Positions 1 through 11,068 of a DNA stretch of 64,000 nt are shown here, in pieces. The position numbers were made by a program, and so were the translations under genes. Source of the DNA: Candidatus Sabulitectum silens (GTDB taxonomy: Bacteria > Fermentibacterota > Fermentibacteria > Fermentibacterales > JCC-6); assembly GCA_001875255.1 (NCBI GenBank), contig MJAN01000009.1, forward strand, positions 34,299 to 98,298, in the 5' to 3' direction. The notes beneath the pieces are model-generated. The model made no database searches. It was given only the letters and a program-made list of their open reading frames with translations, and had not been told where the DNA came from. Position 1 is the first letter of the stretch. The number at the start of each line of letters is the position of its first letter.

Positions 1-117
1 TCCTTCCGTTGTTGCCGGTAGTATAACCCCAGGGCTTTGAAACATTGGTTTTTCGAACCATTCCGGGGACTCAGGTGATATATTCGCCAAAGAGAATTCC
101 CCTGAAAGGCGGAGATC

Positions 118-216
118 ATGGCAAAGGGACAGGACATCAGGAAGAACGTGAAACAGAAGCCGGAGAAAACACTGAAGGAAAAGCGCAAGGAGAAGAAGGC
201 GAAAAAGGGCAGATAG
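118..216 (+). CDS. Small Lys/Arg-rich basic protein (32 aa)
   Basis: The frame opens with ATG 5 nt after a GGCGGAG-like ribosome binding site and encodes 32 residues beginning MAKGQDIRKNVKQKPEKTLK, about half of them Lys, Arg or Glu. I recall very similar ~30-residue lysine-rich proteins (MAKG...K-K-P-x-K-T) annotated as hypothetical in many bacteria, so I take it as a real small gene; the function is unknown. The longer overlapping frame starting at 45 has no such signal and I regard it as a shadow. No gene is seen in the roughly 265 bases before the next start. Confidence 0.55.
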   Translation: MAKGQDIRKNVKQKPEKTLKEKRKEKKAKKGR

Positions 217-483
217 AAGCTTATCTTAACTGATATCAGTATCATCTGAGGCGGCGGCACAGGCTTCACCGGTGCTGTCCGGCGGGAATCTTTATTAGAG
301 CCGGGGAAGCGCCGGGGTCCCGAAGGAATCCCTGAAGACCCGGGGAGACCATTGATGACATGAAGGATGGTGAAACACTGAAGGGGACAGCAGCCGACAG
401 GGGCCGGAACCGCAATGATGAAGGGTCCGACCGGGGCGGAATAACATGACTTCCTTCCTGAGCAGATATCCCGGGCACACCAC

Positions 484-1398
484 ATGAACAGAAGCGGTTC
501 GCATTTCGGAGTATATCTGGGCACCTTTGCCGCGATGTTCTTCTGGGGCATCTCCTTCGTATGGACGAAGATGGTGTTCGAGTACTACGGCCCCTTCACC
601 ACACTGCTTTTCAGGATAGTCATTTCCTCAGTGCTCCTTACTCTCTACGCCAGGGTGGCAAAGAAAAGCGAAAGGGTCCACAGGAAGGACTGGCCGATGT
701 TCTTCCTGCTGGCCTTCCTGGAGCCCTTCTGTTACTTCATAGGGGAGAGCTTCGGCCTGCTTCTGGTATCCTCTACACTTGCCTCCATAATGATAGCCCT
801 GATACCGGTGGTCTCCCCGGTGTTCGCCTACATGTTCTACAGGGAAAGGCTCACCGCCATCAACATTTTCGGCCTGCTCATATCATTCCTGGGGCTGGGG
901 GTTTTCACCATGACCAGGAACGCCAGACTGGAGGCATCCCCGGCGGGGCTGGCCTTCCTTCTCTTCGCGGTGGTATCAGGGATGGGTTACAGCATAGTGG
1001 TGAAGAACCTTTCCCACAGGTACCGGCCCCTCACCATAGTACGAATACAGAACATGATAGGGGGCATATACTTCCTGCCCTTCATGATAGGCTTTGAGTG
1101 GAGGGACACCATGGCGGCAAACCCCCCCGCCGGGATCATACTGAACCTGGTAATGCTGGCTGTTTTCGGCTCTTCGCTGGCCTTCATACTGGTTACCATC
1201 GCCATAAGGGAGATAGGCATAAGCAGGACCAACATCTTCACCAACATCATTCCGGTGATAACAGCGGTCTTTGCCTACATACTCCTCGGCGAGAGCTTTT
1301 CCGCCAGGAAGGTGGCGGGAATGGCGATAATCCTCGCTGGAATATTCCTGTCCCAGATACGAAGACGGGCCAGACAGAAGGTCATACACGAGAGGTAA
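484..1398 (+). CDS. EamA/DMT-family transporter
   Basis: The 304-residue protein has about ten hydrophobic segments arranged as two repeated halves, as in the drug/metabolite transporter (EamA, RhaT-like) family. The N-terminal signature lies in MFFWGISFVWTKMVFEYYGP, and the second half ends with a basic tail (RRRARQK). Length matches the family norm of about 300. It should be an inner-membrane exporter of small metabolites, but substrate cannot be read from sequence. It is intact, stands alone, and faces a hairpin shared with the convergent gene downstream. Confidence 0.9.
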   Translation: MNRSGSHFGVYLGTFAAMFFWGISFVWTKMVFEYYGPFTTLLFRIVISSVLLTLYARVAKKSERVHRKDWPMFFLLAFLEPFCYFIGESFGLLLVSSTLASIMIALIPVVSPVFAYMFYRERLTAINIFGLLISFLGLGVFTMTRNARLEASPAGLAFLLFAVVSGMGYSIVVKNLSHRYRPLTIVRIQNMIGGIYFLPFMIGFEWRDTMAANPPAGIILNLVMLAVFGSSLAFILVTIAIREIGISRTNIFTNIIPVITAVFAYILLGESFSARKVAGMAIILAGIFLSQIRRRARQKVIHER

Positions 1399-1403
1399 AA
1401 AAA

Positions 1404-1428
1404 TGCCCCCGCCGGGATGGCGGGGGCA
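1404..1428 (-). terminator. Rho-independent terminator of the DUF5684 gene
   Basis: Perfect GC-rich hairpin with arms TGCCCCCGCC and GGCGGGGGCA around a 5-nt loop. On the minus strand it is followed by seven T residues (the A run at 1397-1403), giving a classical terminator for the gene at 1443-1877. On the plus strand it lacks a T tract but may still slow transcription from the EamA gene. Confidence 0.85.
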
Positions 1429-1442
1429 GTGCTGACCCTGCG

Positions 1443-1877
1443 TCAGGCCTGGTACTGATAGTCTCCGAAGGCAAGCAGGGGATAGAAAATTATGGGAAGG
1501 AAGAGCATTCCGATGGCGAAACCGGCTCCCTGGCCGAACCTTTCCGCCAGAGATACAATGGTAACTATTCCAATGATAATATTCGCCACTGGAACGATGA
1601 AGAGGATGATCCACCATTCCGGTTTACCGGCCACCTGAAGGAAAACGATGACATTATAGATCGGTATGATCGCCGCCCAGCCGGGTTTGCCTGCCTTTTC
1701 AAATATTTTCCACTGGCAGATGATCATGAACAGGCCAACCACTATACCAATTATCATCATGGGCATAGCCACGAGCGCCGCCTCGGCGCCGGTAACCTCC
1801 GACTGCCTGGCGAAGGCGGTTCCGGTGAAAAGCAGCAGGATCAGGGCAACGGATGAAAATCCGAGAATTCTCTTCAT
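1443..1877 (-). CDS. DUF5684 membrane protein with signal peptide
   Basis: 144 residues. The N terminus (MKRILGFSSVALILLLFTGT then AFA) is a cleavable signal peptide. Three further hydrophobic segments follow, with the hallmark WKIFEKAGKPGWAAIIPIYN and a later KPEWW, which I recognise as the DUF5684 family (small membrane proteins sometimes found near signal peptidases). The function is not established. The gene is intact, monocistronic as far as visible, and ends in the hairpin at 1404-1428. Confidence 0.75.
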   Translation of the reverse strand: MKRILGFSSVALILLLFTGTAFARQSEVTGAEAALVAMPMMIIGIVVGLFMIICQWKIFEKAGKPGWAAIIPIYNVIVFLQVAGKPEWWIILFIVPVANIIIGIVTIVSLAERFGQGAGFAIGMLFLPIIFYPLLAFGDYQYQA

Positions 1878-1967
1878 CTTTGAAATCCTCCAGAAAAAGA
1901 CCCCGTATGGCCGAGGACCCTCCCGGCCCCATAACCGGATAAAGGATAACTACCGATGCCGGTGCGG

Positions 1968-4277
1968 TCAATCGGCCCTTTTCACCTCGTATCCCCGTCG
2001 GTTCACGGGATCCCTCAGATCGATCCTCTGGAGCCTTCGGCTGTTGGTGACAACGTTTATGGAGCTGAAGGCCATGGCCATTTCCGCCAGTATGGGGTGC
2101 ATCACGCCGATGATGGCAAGGGGCACCATGACGGCGTTGTAGAAGAAGGCCCAGAAGAGGTTCTGCCTGATCTTCCTGAAGGTCGCCCTGCTGAGCTTCA
2201 CCGCCTTCACCACAGCGGTGAGGTCCCCCTGAACGAGGACTATGTCCGCGCTTTCGATGGCCACATCGGTTCCGGTCCCTATGGCAATTCCAACATCCGC
2301 CGCCGCCAGGGCCGGGGCGTCGTTAATGCCGTCGCCAACCATGGCCACCGGTTCGCCTGCACCCTGCAGTTTCCTTATCTCATCGGCCTTGCCCCCGGGA
2401 AGAACCCCGGCGATCACACGGCTGATCCCAACCTCCGCCGCCACGGCCTCGGCGGTCCTTCTGTTGTCCCCGGTTATCATCACCGGTTCCAGGCCGTATC
2501 CCTTCAGGGCTTCTATGGCCTGTCTGCTGTCGGGCTTTATGCCGTCGGCCACGGCTATCATTCCCGCAACTTCCCTTTCCTGAATTACAAGTATCACCGT
2601 TTTACCCCGGGCCTCCAGGCGTTCCTTCTCCTCCTGAAGCTCCTTCGATAGAGAGGCCCCCAGCTTTTCCCCGAGGCCGGTGGAGCCTACGCCAATGGTC
2701 TTTCCCGCAACGCTTGCCAGGCACCCTTTCCGGTTACCGCCCTGAATCCCACCGCCTCTTCAACCGCCAGGCCCAGGCTCCCGGCGTGTTCCACCACGGA
2801 CCTTCCCAGGGGGTGTTCGCTGCCTGACTCCACCGAGGCTGCCAGGGAGATGATTTCCTTTTCCCCAAGGGCTCCGGCGGGGATGATATCGGTTACCACC
2901 GGCCTTCCCAGTGTTATGGTCCCGGTTTTGTCCAGAACGATGGTCCTTACATCCTTCATCACCTGAATGGCGCTTCCCCTCCTTATGAGAACGCCGTTCT
3001 CAGCACCCACACCGGAGCCCACCATGAGGGCGGTCGGGGTGGCAAGACCCAGGGCGCAGGGGCATGCTATCACCAGTACCGCCACCGCTGCAAAAAAATG
3101 CCAGGCGCCGGTGCCCATGTCGGGATTTACCCAGGGAACCACACGGGAGGCCTGTTCCGCGATGGACCCGAAGAAACCCGGGAAGATCAGCCAGGCGGCC
3201 AGTGTTACCGCGGCAATGACTATCACCACCGGCACGAAGACAGATGTCACCCTGTCGGCGAACTCCTGTATGGGGATCTTCGACCCCTGGGCTTCCTCCA
3301 CCAGCTTTATAACCTGGCTGAGGAAGGTTTCGGCACCAACCTTTTCAGCCCTTACATGGAGCAGACCGCTGGTGTTGATCGTTGCCCCTATCACGCCATC
3401 GCCGGGTTTCTTCTTCACAGGCATGGATTCACCGGTGGCCAGGGACTCGTCCACACTGCTGTCACCCCGAACCACAACGCCGTCGGTGGGTATCTTGCCA
3501 CCGGGGCGAACCACCATTATGTCCCCGGGCTTCAGGCCGGTTACCGGGATGTTCTCTTCGGTGTCCCCCCGAAGGACGGTGGCCTCCTTCGCCCCAAGTG
3601 TGAGGAGTTTCTTTATGGCCATGGAGGCCCTGCCCTTTGCACGGGTCTCTATGTTCCTTCCGGTGAGGTGGATGGCCATTATCATGGCTCCTATACCGGC
3701 GAAGCTGGGGAAGCTGGGGCCAATGCCGTAGTGGTGAAGTACGGCCACCACACCGGTTGCAAGGGAGGAGAGCGTTCCCATGGCGATCAGGGCGTCCATG
3801 TTCGGGGCAAGGTGAGCCGCTGACCTCGCTGCGCTCCTTATGGTGGAAAGACCCGGTACGAACACCGCGAAGGCGGCCAGTATCAGTATGGAAACATCCA
3901 TCACCCTCATGCCCAGGAACATATAATCAAAGAACATGTGGGGATCATCCAGATAACTATGGGTATGGTCACCGCCCAGGCCAGGATCATTTTCCTCCGG
4001 GCTTCCTTCATCCTTCTGTCATCCCTGGCCATGGGATCCTCCCCGGCGGATACGGCGGCTTCCACCATGCGGAACCCGGCGTTCTCCACCGCTTTTTCAG
4101 GTCCGTTCCCGTTGCCCTCTCCGGCTGGTACTCAACCGACGCGGATTCCGTGGCCAGGTTCACCACCGCGGTTACCACACCGGGAACCTTCTTGAGTGAC
4201 TTCTCCACCGAGGCAACACAGCTTGCGCAGTGCATTCCCTCTATCTTTACCGTTTTTTTCTCTGTGCCTTTGACCAT
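1968..4277 (-). CDS. copA: Copper-type P1B ATPase (three apparent frameshifts)
   Basis: Reading from 4277 leftwards the parts appear in canonical order: an N-terminal heavy-metal-associated domain with GMHCASC; membrane segments; the TGES actuator motif; the metal-site CPC in [20 protein letters not shown]; the phosphorylation loop DKTGT; an HP dipeptide (EHPLG); GDGIND of the hinge; and a final membrane pair. About 770 residues in total, normal for CopA. The CPC motif and single HMA domain indicate Cu+ export from cytoplasm to periplasm. Three breaks (near 4080, 3932 and 2725) are each repaired by one extra base in an A, C or G run, so the gene is probably intact in the cell. Confidence 0.9.
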
Positions 4278-4422
4278 TTTACCATTCCATTCGCCGGGGG
4301 TCTACCGAATAACACTATACAGTGCCCGGGGCACGGTCAATGTCGGTGAAGGGTTACTTTTCCCCCGGAGGAAACTATGTTTTCCGTTGCATGTTGTGAA
4401 ACTCCTTACGGATCGAGGTACC

Positions 4423-5319
4423 GTGACTAAATACAAAAAGGTCCTTGTGGTGCTGAACCCCGTCTCAGGAAGGCAGTCCGGCGGTTCCCAGAAGAAGGAA
4501 ATCCAGGTGGGTCTTCGCGATGTTCAGTACGAGATACGGGAATGGCAGGGGGGAGAGGGTCCCGGGGAATGGGCCGCCTCCGCTGCGGAGGAGGGCTTCG
4601 ACCTGATCATCGCCGCCGGGGGCGACGGCACCGCCTGTGCGGTGGCCGATGGTCTGGCCAGGGCCGGCTCATCTGTTCCCATGGCCCTCTATCCAAGCGG
4701 TTCCATGAATTTCCTTGCCGGGGAGCTGGGGTATCCCGACGACACCGGGGAGGTGATCCCATGGATACTCGGTGGTGATGCGGTGAGCTGCGACGCCGGT
4801 TATGTGGAGGAGTATGACAGATATTTCCTGATAAGTGTTTCAGGGGGGCTTCACGCGGACATAGTGGAGGACACCCCCCGGCGTTCGAAGAGGTACCTGG
4901 GCTGGCTGGCATATGTCTACCATGGCATCCCCATACTCTTTTACGGCAAGTGGTACCGTCTCCTTGTGAGGATCGACGGCAGAGTACACCGCTGGAAGAG
5001 CAACGCAATGATAATTCTTAACATGGCTTCGTCGCTGCCGGGAACGGAATCCCTTCCCGGTCGTGTCTGTTCCACCGACGGGAAGCTGGATGTCCTGGTG
5101 AACAGGAAGGGCAGTTTCCTTGACCTGATCAAACTGTACATCGGGAAGCTCCTGAAAAGGAAATTCAAGCTTCACAAGCTGGCCTGGGGCCAGGGAGGGG
5201 AAATAGAAATTCACTCACGACCGCCGATGCAGCTCCAGATGGACGGCGAGTCCATAGGGAAGACCCCGGTCACCATCAAGATCCGGCCCGGTGCGGTAAA
5301 GATGGTGGGGGAGGTCTAG
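4423..5319 (+). CDS. Diacylglycerol kinase-like lipid kinase
   Basis: About 298 residues from a GTG preceded by GAGGT. The N-terminal KVLVVLNPVSG and the AAGGDGT nucleotide-binding motif (about residue 63-69) identify the DAGK catalytic family (YegS/DgkB-like). The downstream PSGSMNFLA replaces the usual GT-x-NDFA. The C-terminal half has the beta-rich fold typical of the family, ending KTPVTIKIRPGAVKMVG. It probably phosphorylates a lipid alcohol at the inner membrane. Upstream in-frame codons run into the copA leader, so the GTG is preferred. Its stop overlaps the stop of the convergent gene in a shared CTAG. Confidence 0.85.
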   Translation: MTKYKKVLVVLNPVSGRQSGGSQKKEIQVGLRDVQYEIREWQGGEGPGEWAASAAEEGFDLIIAAGGDGTACAVADGLARAGSSVPMALYPSGSMNFLAGELGYPDDTGEVIPWILGGDAVSCDAGYVEEYDRYFLISVSGGLHADIVEDTPRRSKRYLGWLAYVYHGIPILFYGKWYRLLVRIDGRVHRWKSNAMIILNMASSLPGTESLPGRVCSTDGKLDVLVNRKGSFLDLIKLYIGKLLKRKFKLHKLAWGQGGEIEIHSRPPMQLQMDGESIGKTPVTIKIRPGAVKMVGEV

Positions 5320-6151
5320 AAGGCGGTCTTTATGGCCCCCAGGTGTTGTGGGTGAAGGCCTGGCTTATCTCGAAGGCAAGCCTGGCGATGTGGAAGTTTT
5401 CAGAGGGGTCGGTGTAGCTCCAGAAGATGCAGTCGAGATCCTCGCTGTGGGCAAGGCCGTAGGACTCATAGGGGTTATGGGGAACTGGGCGTACCCCAGG
5501 TATTCCAGGCTGTCATCGTTCCAGAGGTAGAACCATATCCCTGGGCGCCGTAGGAGGTAACCGCCACACCCAGATCACCCTCCCAAGGGAAAACTGTGAT
5601 CCCCGAGAGCTGACCGGTGGTTTCCGGCACGCTTAAAACATCGAAGGGAGTGTACTCGGGAATGAACCTTATGATGTTCTGATACCCCTCCGTTATCCAG
5701 TGAAACCGCCGTGGAAATCCATTCCCCTTCCCTCGTTGAAGGACGGGTCGAAGACAGTGTTCCAGGATGCTCCCCAGTTGATGGTGTAGAAAAGGTCGTT
5801 GCCGCCCCAGTCGTTGGTGTAGAAATGCTCGGAACCGGCTGGCTCCGGGTCGAAGGAGACGCCGAAACAGCTGGTGTTGGCAGGGTCGAGGTCCACGGTG
5901 AATGAAACCGTGCCGGTGGCGGGAGAATACCCGTTTATGATACCGGCGGTGTTGTTCACGCCGAGTATCCCCGTTTCCTCTATCATGTAAAGCCCCAGGG
6001 CCCGGCCGTCCGCCGGGAAGGAACTCACCAGCGTGAGGCTTATGTCCGCCGTGGATTCCCGAAGGACCCCCTCCGTCGGTGTCTGGACAGCTCCCCCGTT
6101 GCGGCCGGTAAGGGATGTGGCGATGAGTGCCAGGATCATTAAAAGGTACAT
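5316..6151 (-). CDS. Secreted propeller-like protein, paralogue of the 63118 gene (frameshifted)
   Basis: Starts at ATG behind GGGGGAG and has a signal peptide (MYLLMILALIATS). The frame shifts near 5700, again near 5540, and again in a G run near 5340; after repair the protein is about 275 residues and ends in TWGAIKTAF followed by TAG. Internal motifs FYTNDWGG, GRGMDFHG, IIRFIPE and a C-terminal LAFEISQAF region align by eye with FYTEDQF, GRGMSFDG, LVRFIPG and LEFDVVSL of the gene at 63118-63952, which ends TWAGIKTSF. The domain resembles a small beta-propeller; no T9SS sorting domain is present. Function unknown. Confidence 0.65.
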
Positions 6152-6390
6152 TTCTCCCCCTTTTGTTTTGATGACCGGGGCAGGGATGAATGACGGGTTT
6201 TCCCCGGGAAAGCCATTTATTGGCGGCTGAATATTAATCTGGTGGTTTACCGCTGCCGGGTCAACCCGGGGTTCATCACGGTGTTGCAGAAACCGGCATT
6301 GGGCGGGGAGGAAGCCTTCATTATATTTCCCGACTGTCAACCATTTAACCGGCCGCAGGATGCGGTTTTTGTTTTTTCCGGGAGGTACCC

Positions 6391-7573
6391 TTGAACGGAG
6401 AACTCATACTTGTAATAAACACCGGATCCACCACCACGAAGTGTTCCATATACTCCATCGCTGACAGCGGGGGTATCGGTTTCCTCTGCGGCAAAACCAT
6501 AGAACACCCCGATGACATGGTGCACCGCTTTCCCAGCATTAGCGCCCAGGTGGACCATCGTGAGGATCTGGTCCGGGAGTATTTCAGGGAGAACCTCCCC
6601 GACGGCGCCATAGTGGCCGGGACCGGCGCCCTTGGGGGAATGCTTCCTCCTGTCCCCAGCGGTCTGATCGAAGTGAACCCGGAGCTTGCCGATTACAGCC
6701 TTAACACCCCTGTTTATCAGCACGCCTCCAATCTGGGAGCCCCCCTGGCCTACAGGATCGCTGAAACAATGGGCTCCAGGGCATTCGTGGCCGACCCCGT
6801 GGGAGTGGACGAGATAACCCAGATAGCAAGGATATCCGGCGTTCCCGAGCTGCCCCGTTTTTCCTATGTGCATGCGCTGAACATCCGTGCAACGGTACGC
6901 AAGGCCGCTGAACAGCTCTCCCTGGGCTTTGACAGCATCAGGTGTGTTGCATGTCATCTCGGCGGAGGATACTCCATAGCTCCCTTTGCCCGGGGCAGGA
7001 TAATCGACAGCGACAACCGCATGGAGGGCGCGCCCTCACTCCGGAGAGGGCCGGGGGCGTGCCTCCGATACCCCTCTTTGAGGCCTGTTTCTCCGGCAGG
7101 TACACCAGGGAGCAGCTTTTCAAGAAGCTCTACGGCGCAGGGGGGCTGTACGCCTACCTGGGTACAAAGGATGTCCGGGAGGTGGCCAGGCGTTCCGAGA
7201 ATGGGGACGCTTCGCCAGATTCATTTACGACGCCATGATCTACCAGATATGCAAGGAGATAGGCTCCATGGCCTCGGTGCTGGATTTCGACCTCAACGCA
7301 ATAGTGGTAACCGGCGGGGTGGCCAACGCCGAGCACCTCAGGCGGGAGATAACAGGGAAGTGCGGAAGGCTGGCCCCGGTGCTGTTCTTCCCCGGGGAGA
7401 ACGAGAACGAATCCATAGCAATGGCGGTCAACAGGGTGCTCAGGGGTGAGGAAACCCCCCTGAGGTGGCCCGACTGTGTTCTCACCGGTAAAAACGTTGA
7501 TCCTCTGTTCGAGTACCGTGATCCCGAAGGGGAGTTCTCCCCGGTACCATTCGCAGTAAGGGAGGGAATATGA
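6391..7573 (+). CDS. buk: Butyrate (branched-chain acyl) kinase, two frameshifts
   Basis: Begins at TTG six bases after GGAGG. The N terminus ILVINTGSTTTKCSIYS is the ASKHA phosphate-1 loop of acetate/butyrate kinases; VACHLGGGYSIAPF is the phosphate-2 motif and IVVTGGVANAEH the adenosine motif. About 393 residues after repair, longer than the usual 355 but within the family. The frame breaks near 7035 and 7212; an added T restores it in each case. It converts acyl-phosphate plus ADP to acid plus ATP. It overlaps the start of ptb by four bases (ATGA), so the pair is translationally coupled. Confidence 0.9.
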
Positions 7574-8505
7574 GCATAAGGACATACAGGGACCTGCTGG
7601 AAGCGGTGAAGACCCTTCCGCCCCTCCCTGTGGCGGTGGCCGGAGGCGCAGACCCCAGGGTGATAGACAGCCTGAAGAAGGCCAGGGAAATGGGTTTCGT
7701 GGGCAGATGCTACCTGGCGGGTCCCGGGGACGCCATAGAAAGGATCCTGGCAAGTTCCGAAGAAGACCCGGCCTTCTACACGGTGATCCACTCGGAAACC
7801 GACCAGGCCATGAGCGCCGGGGCGGTCCGGGCTGTGCGTGAGAACGGCGCTGCCATACTGGTGAAGGGCACGGTGAAATCCGAAGCCTACATCAGGGCCA
7901 TTCTCGATTCCGAAACCGGGATCAGGGCTTCGTCGGTGCTCTCCAATCTGAGCCTCTTTGAGATGCCTTCCATGAAAAGCTTCCTGGCGATCACCGACAA
8001 CGCCATACTCATCGACCCCGACCTCCGTGAGAAGGCCGCTGTGATAAAGAACACCGCAGTGCTCTGGAAGGCCCTTGGCATAGAGCCGGTACGGGTGGCC
8101 GCCCTTGCGGCGGTGGAAACGGTGAATCCCCGGATGAAGGCCACCGTGGACGCAGCTTCCCTTGCGGTGATGTCCGCCCGGGGGCAGCTTCCGGGCTTTG
8201 TGGTGGAGGGGCCCCTGGGGTATGACGCGGCGATATCCGCTGAGTCCGCCTCTTCGAAAAAGCTTACAGACTCCCGGGTATGCGGCAGGCCTGATATGAT
8301 ACTGGCCCCCAATCTGGAAACCGCTAATTCCCTGGGAAAGAGCTACAAGTTCCACGGCGGCGCCGTGTGGGGGGGCATGGTATTCGGAGCATCGGTTCCG
8401 GCGGTTCTGAACTCCCGTTCAGACGACGGCACGAACAGACTTAACTCAATGGCCATTGCCAGGGCGGTGGCCCATGGCTCCACCCTGGAAGGCCGGCAGA
8501 AGTGA
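7570..8505 (+). CDS. ptb: Phosphate butyryltransferase
   Basis: 311 residues, intact, with GGAGGG before the ATG. It belongs to the phosphate acetyl/butyryltransferase family (PF01515-type), seen in AGGADPRVIDSLKKAREMG near the N terminus, VEGPLGYDAAIS around residue 215 and the C-terminal APNLETAN-LGKSYKF block. Length is that of Ptb rather than the shorter catalytic Pta core. It exchanges CoA for phosphate on butyryl- or branched acyl-CoA, feeding the kinase encoded just upstream. Together they recover one ATP per acyl-CoA made by the oxidoreductase encoded downstream. Confidence 0.88.
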   Translation: MSIRTYRDLLEAVKTLPPLPVAVAGGADPRVIDSLKKAREMGFVGRCYLAGPGDAIERILASSEEDPAFYTVIHSETDQAMSAGAVRAVRENGAAILVKGTVKSEAYIRAILDSETGIRASSVLSNLSLFEMPSMKSFLAITDNAILIDPDLREKAAVIKNTAVLWKALGIEPVRVAALAAVETVNPRMKATVDAASLAVMSARGQLPGFVVEGPLGYDAAISAESASSKKLTDSRVCGRPDMILAPNLETANSLGKSYKFHGGAVWGGMVFGASVPAVLNSRSDDGTNRLNSMAIARAVAHGSTLEGRQK

Positions 8506-8536
8506 ATAACCCTATAACACAGACAAGGCAGGCGCA

Positions 8537-9955
8537 ATGAACACCTACACCATGATAATAATGGGGTATTTCGTACTGATAGTCATTCTGGGGCTTCTTA
8601 CCCGGAAGGTGGCCAGCAAGTCCGCAAGCGACTATCTGATAGCCGGCAGGAACCTTGGAACAATGGTCTGCGCCATCGTGGTAGCCGCGGAATGGCTCGG
8701 GGGAATGAGCACCATTGGTGTGAGTGAAAAGGCCTTCAACACCATGACCCTTCAGCCCATTCTCTACAACATATCCACCGCCATAGGAATGGTGGTGATA
8801 GGGTTCACCGTTGCAGCCCACTACCGGCGCAAGGATGTCCACACGGTAAGCGAGATGATAGAGACCCTCTTCGGAAGCCAGGCAAGGTCGGTTTCCGCCG
8901 TTGCCTTCCTCATTGCCTACATAGTTCTCGCCTATGTTCAGCTTCAGACATGCGCCAGCGTGATGGCCCCCTCTTCGGCGTAAGCTGGAACTGGGCTGTG
9001 GCAATATCCGCTGCTCTGATAATGGTCTATACCTATCTCGGCGGCATGCACGCCTGGCAATGACCGGAATGCTCTACCTGGTGACAATGTTCCTGGGCTG
9101 GGAACCGCATTTTCATGGGACTCAGCAAGGTAGGCGGTTTCTCCGGCCTCAGCGAAACCCTTGTCGCACAGGGGCTCCCACCAACCTCTATAATCCCTTC
9201 AGCGCCGGGCTTAACAGCGCATTCGCCCTTCTCCTGGGAGGTCTTCTAGGTGGAATGGCGGCCCAGGCAAGCATTCAGCCTGTTTTCGCCGCAAGGAATG
9301 TGAAGACCGCAAGAAGGGCGGCAATGCTCGCCGGTCTCATCGTTGCTCCCTTCGGAGTTATGACCGCCTTCCTGGGTCTTTTTGCCAGAACCGGCATCTT
9401 CTTTCCCGAGGGAACCGAGATCATAGGTAACACCGCACTCCCCACCCTCCTTCAGACCGCCACATTCATGCCTCCTGTTCTGGGTGGAATAGCCCTGGCA
9501 GGTGTGCTTGCGGCAATTCTCTCAACGGTGGGTCCGGTGAACTTCGCAGTGGTTACCATAGCTGCGAAGGACATCTATCACGCATCATCAACAAAGACGC
9601 CGACGACGCCCGAATAATATCCACAGCCAGGAAGCTTGTTCTTCTTGTGAGCGTTATCACCGTTCCCCTGGCCATTTTCATGAAGGGGGCGGTGCTGGAC
9701 ACCGCCTACATTTCCTACGCCATAAGGGCCATCGGAGCCATAGTTATAGTTACCGGCCTTTACGCCAGAAAGCTTGTCACACCCCTTGGCGTGAAGCTTG
9801 CTTTCATAATAGGCACCATATCCGTCTTCATCACCATGATAGCCCAGCAGAGGGGCTGGTTCTCCATAGACAAGACCTACGGCGCTGTTGCGGCAACACT
9901 TGTGGTGATCCTTCTCTCCTCCCTCGGGGACAGACTGTTCCGCAGAAAGGCTTAA
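8537..9955 (+). CDS. Sodium:solute symporter (SSS family), several frameshifts
   Basis: About 474 residues after joining three pieces. The N-terminal segment has the SSS signature: first membrane helix, then SASDYLIAGRNLG and a GGMSTIGVSEKAF stretch matching the family's conserved TM2 region. The later part has further helices including LLLGGLLGGMAAQASIQPVF. Breaks at about 8972, 9055, 9100 and 9590 are each cured by one C or T in a homopolymer. It sits between ptb and the oxidoreductase genes, two bases before the alpha subunit, so it probably brings in the amino acid, 2-oxoacid or short acid the operon handles; the substrate itself is inference. Confidence 0.82.
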
Positions 9956-9956
9956 T

Positions 9957-11068
9957 ATGGAAACCGTTTCAGAGAAAGGTCTCATAGACGCTTCAAGGCT
10001 GATGATAGAAGGCGCCGCATCCGCGGGAGCGGATGTGTTCGTGGGATATCCCATAACCCCGGCGAACCTTCTCTATTCCTACTCCAGCCAGCGATTCCCG
10101 GTGGTGCTCCCGGCCCCGGATGAGATAACCACCATGCAGTGGATGAGCGGTTTTGCCGCCGCGGGGCGGCTTCCTGTCACCGCCACCTCCTTTCCCGGCC
10201 TCGCCTTATGGTGGAGTCCCTGGGCATGGCCTTCATGATGGAGCTGCCCATGGTGATAATGCTGGTTCAGAGGCTGGGGCCGGCAACCGGTACCGCAACC
10301 TGCGGAGCCCAGGGGGACATCTCCCTTCTGAACGGCATCAACTCCGGGGGCTATCCTGTGCCAACCCTTTGCCCCTCCTCCTTCGAGGACTGCTACAGCC
10401 TCTCCGCAAAGGCGGTGGAGATGGCGGTAACACTCCGATCACCTGTCATACTGCTGTCCAGCAAGGAAATGGTCATGACACTGAAGAGTTTCGATCTTGG
10501 CCGGCTGAGCCCCGCTCACCCGGTCGAAAGACGGTTCTACCAGGGGACGGAACCCTACAGACCCTACCAGCCCGGTGAGAACGGTGTTCCACCCTTCCTG
10601 CCGGTGGGCTCCCGGGAGCATCAGGTTAGAATAACCGCCTCAACCCACAACGCAGATGCCGCACTTCAGCATTCCACCCCGGAGGCCCTGGCCAACACGG
10701 AGAGGCTCAGGTTCAAGACCGAGACCAATCTTCCCGGGTATACCGAGTTCGATTACACCCCCGAGGATTCCGATACACTTATCTTCTCCTACGGCATAAC
10801 CGCCGCCGCCGCCCGTGAGGCCGCTGAAACCCTGGGAAAACAGGGCAGACCGGTCTCGCTACTCACCGCGAAGACCCTTTTCCCGGTCCCCCCGGAGTAC
10901 CTCAGGGCCACCGAAGATCACCCCAGGGTGGTTGTGGCCGAGGAGAACCAGACCGGCCAGTACAGGGAGATCCTCTTCGGAAAACATGGCAGGGAAGGGG
11001 TTACCGGAGTGAACGGGATCGGAAGGCTATTGACACCCTCCGAGATAGTTAAGGAGGTTCTGAAATGA
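9957..11068 (+). CDS. 2-oxoacid:ferredoxin oxidoreductase alpha subunit
   Basis: About 370 residues after repair of one frameshift near 10203 (GCCTT should be GCCCTT). The N-terminal domain carries VFVGYPITPANLL and the substrate-side loop PDEITTMQWMSGFAAAG; LGPATGTATCGAQGD follows, and a C-terminal domain (SYGITAAAAREAAETL, then VVVAEENQTGQ) matches the KorA/VorB type. Unlike KorA of many bacteria it has no gamma domain at its N terminus. It forms the TPP-dependent complex with the product of the next gene, overlapping it by four bases. Substrate (2-oxoisovalerate, 2-oxoglutarate or pyruvate) is not certain; Ptb/Buk next door favours branched-chain 2-oxoacids. Confidence 0.88.

Noticed and set aside
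976..1617. A 213-residue minus-strand frame
   Set aside because: It spans the antisense of the EamA gene and the DUF5684 gene in the wrong frame, crossing a strong terminator.
2967..3731. A 254-residue plus-strand open frame
   Set aside because: It lies wholly antisense to the copper ATPase, has low-complexity composition typical of antisense frames in GC-rich DNA, and no ribosome site.
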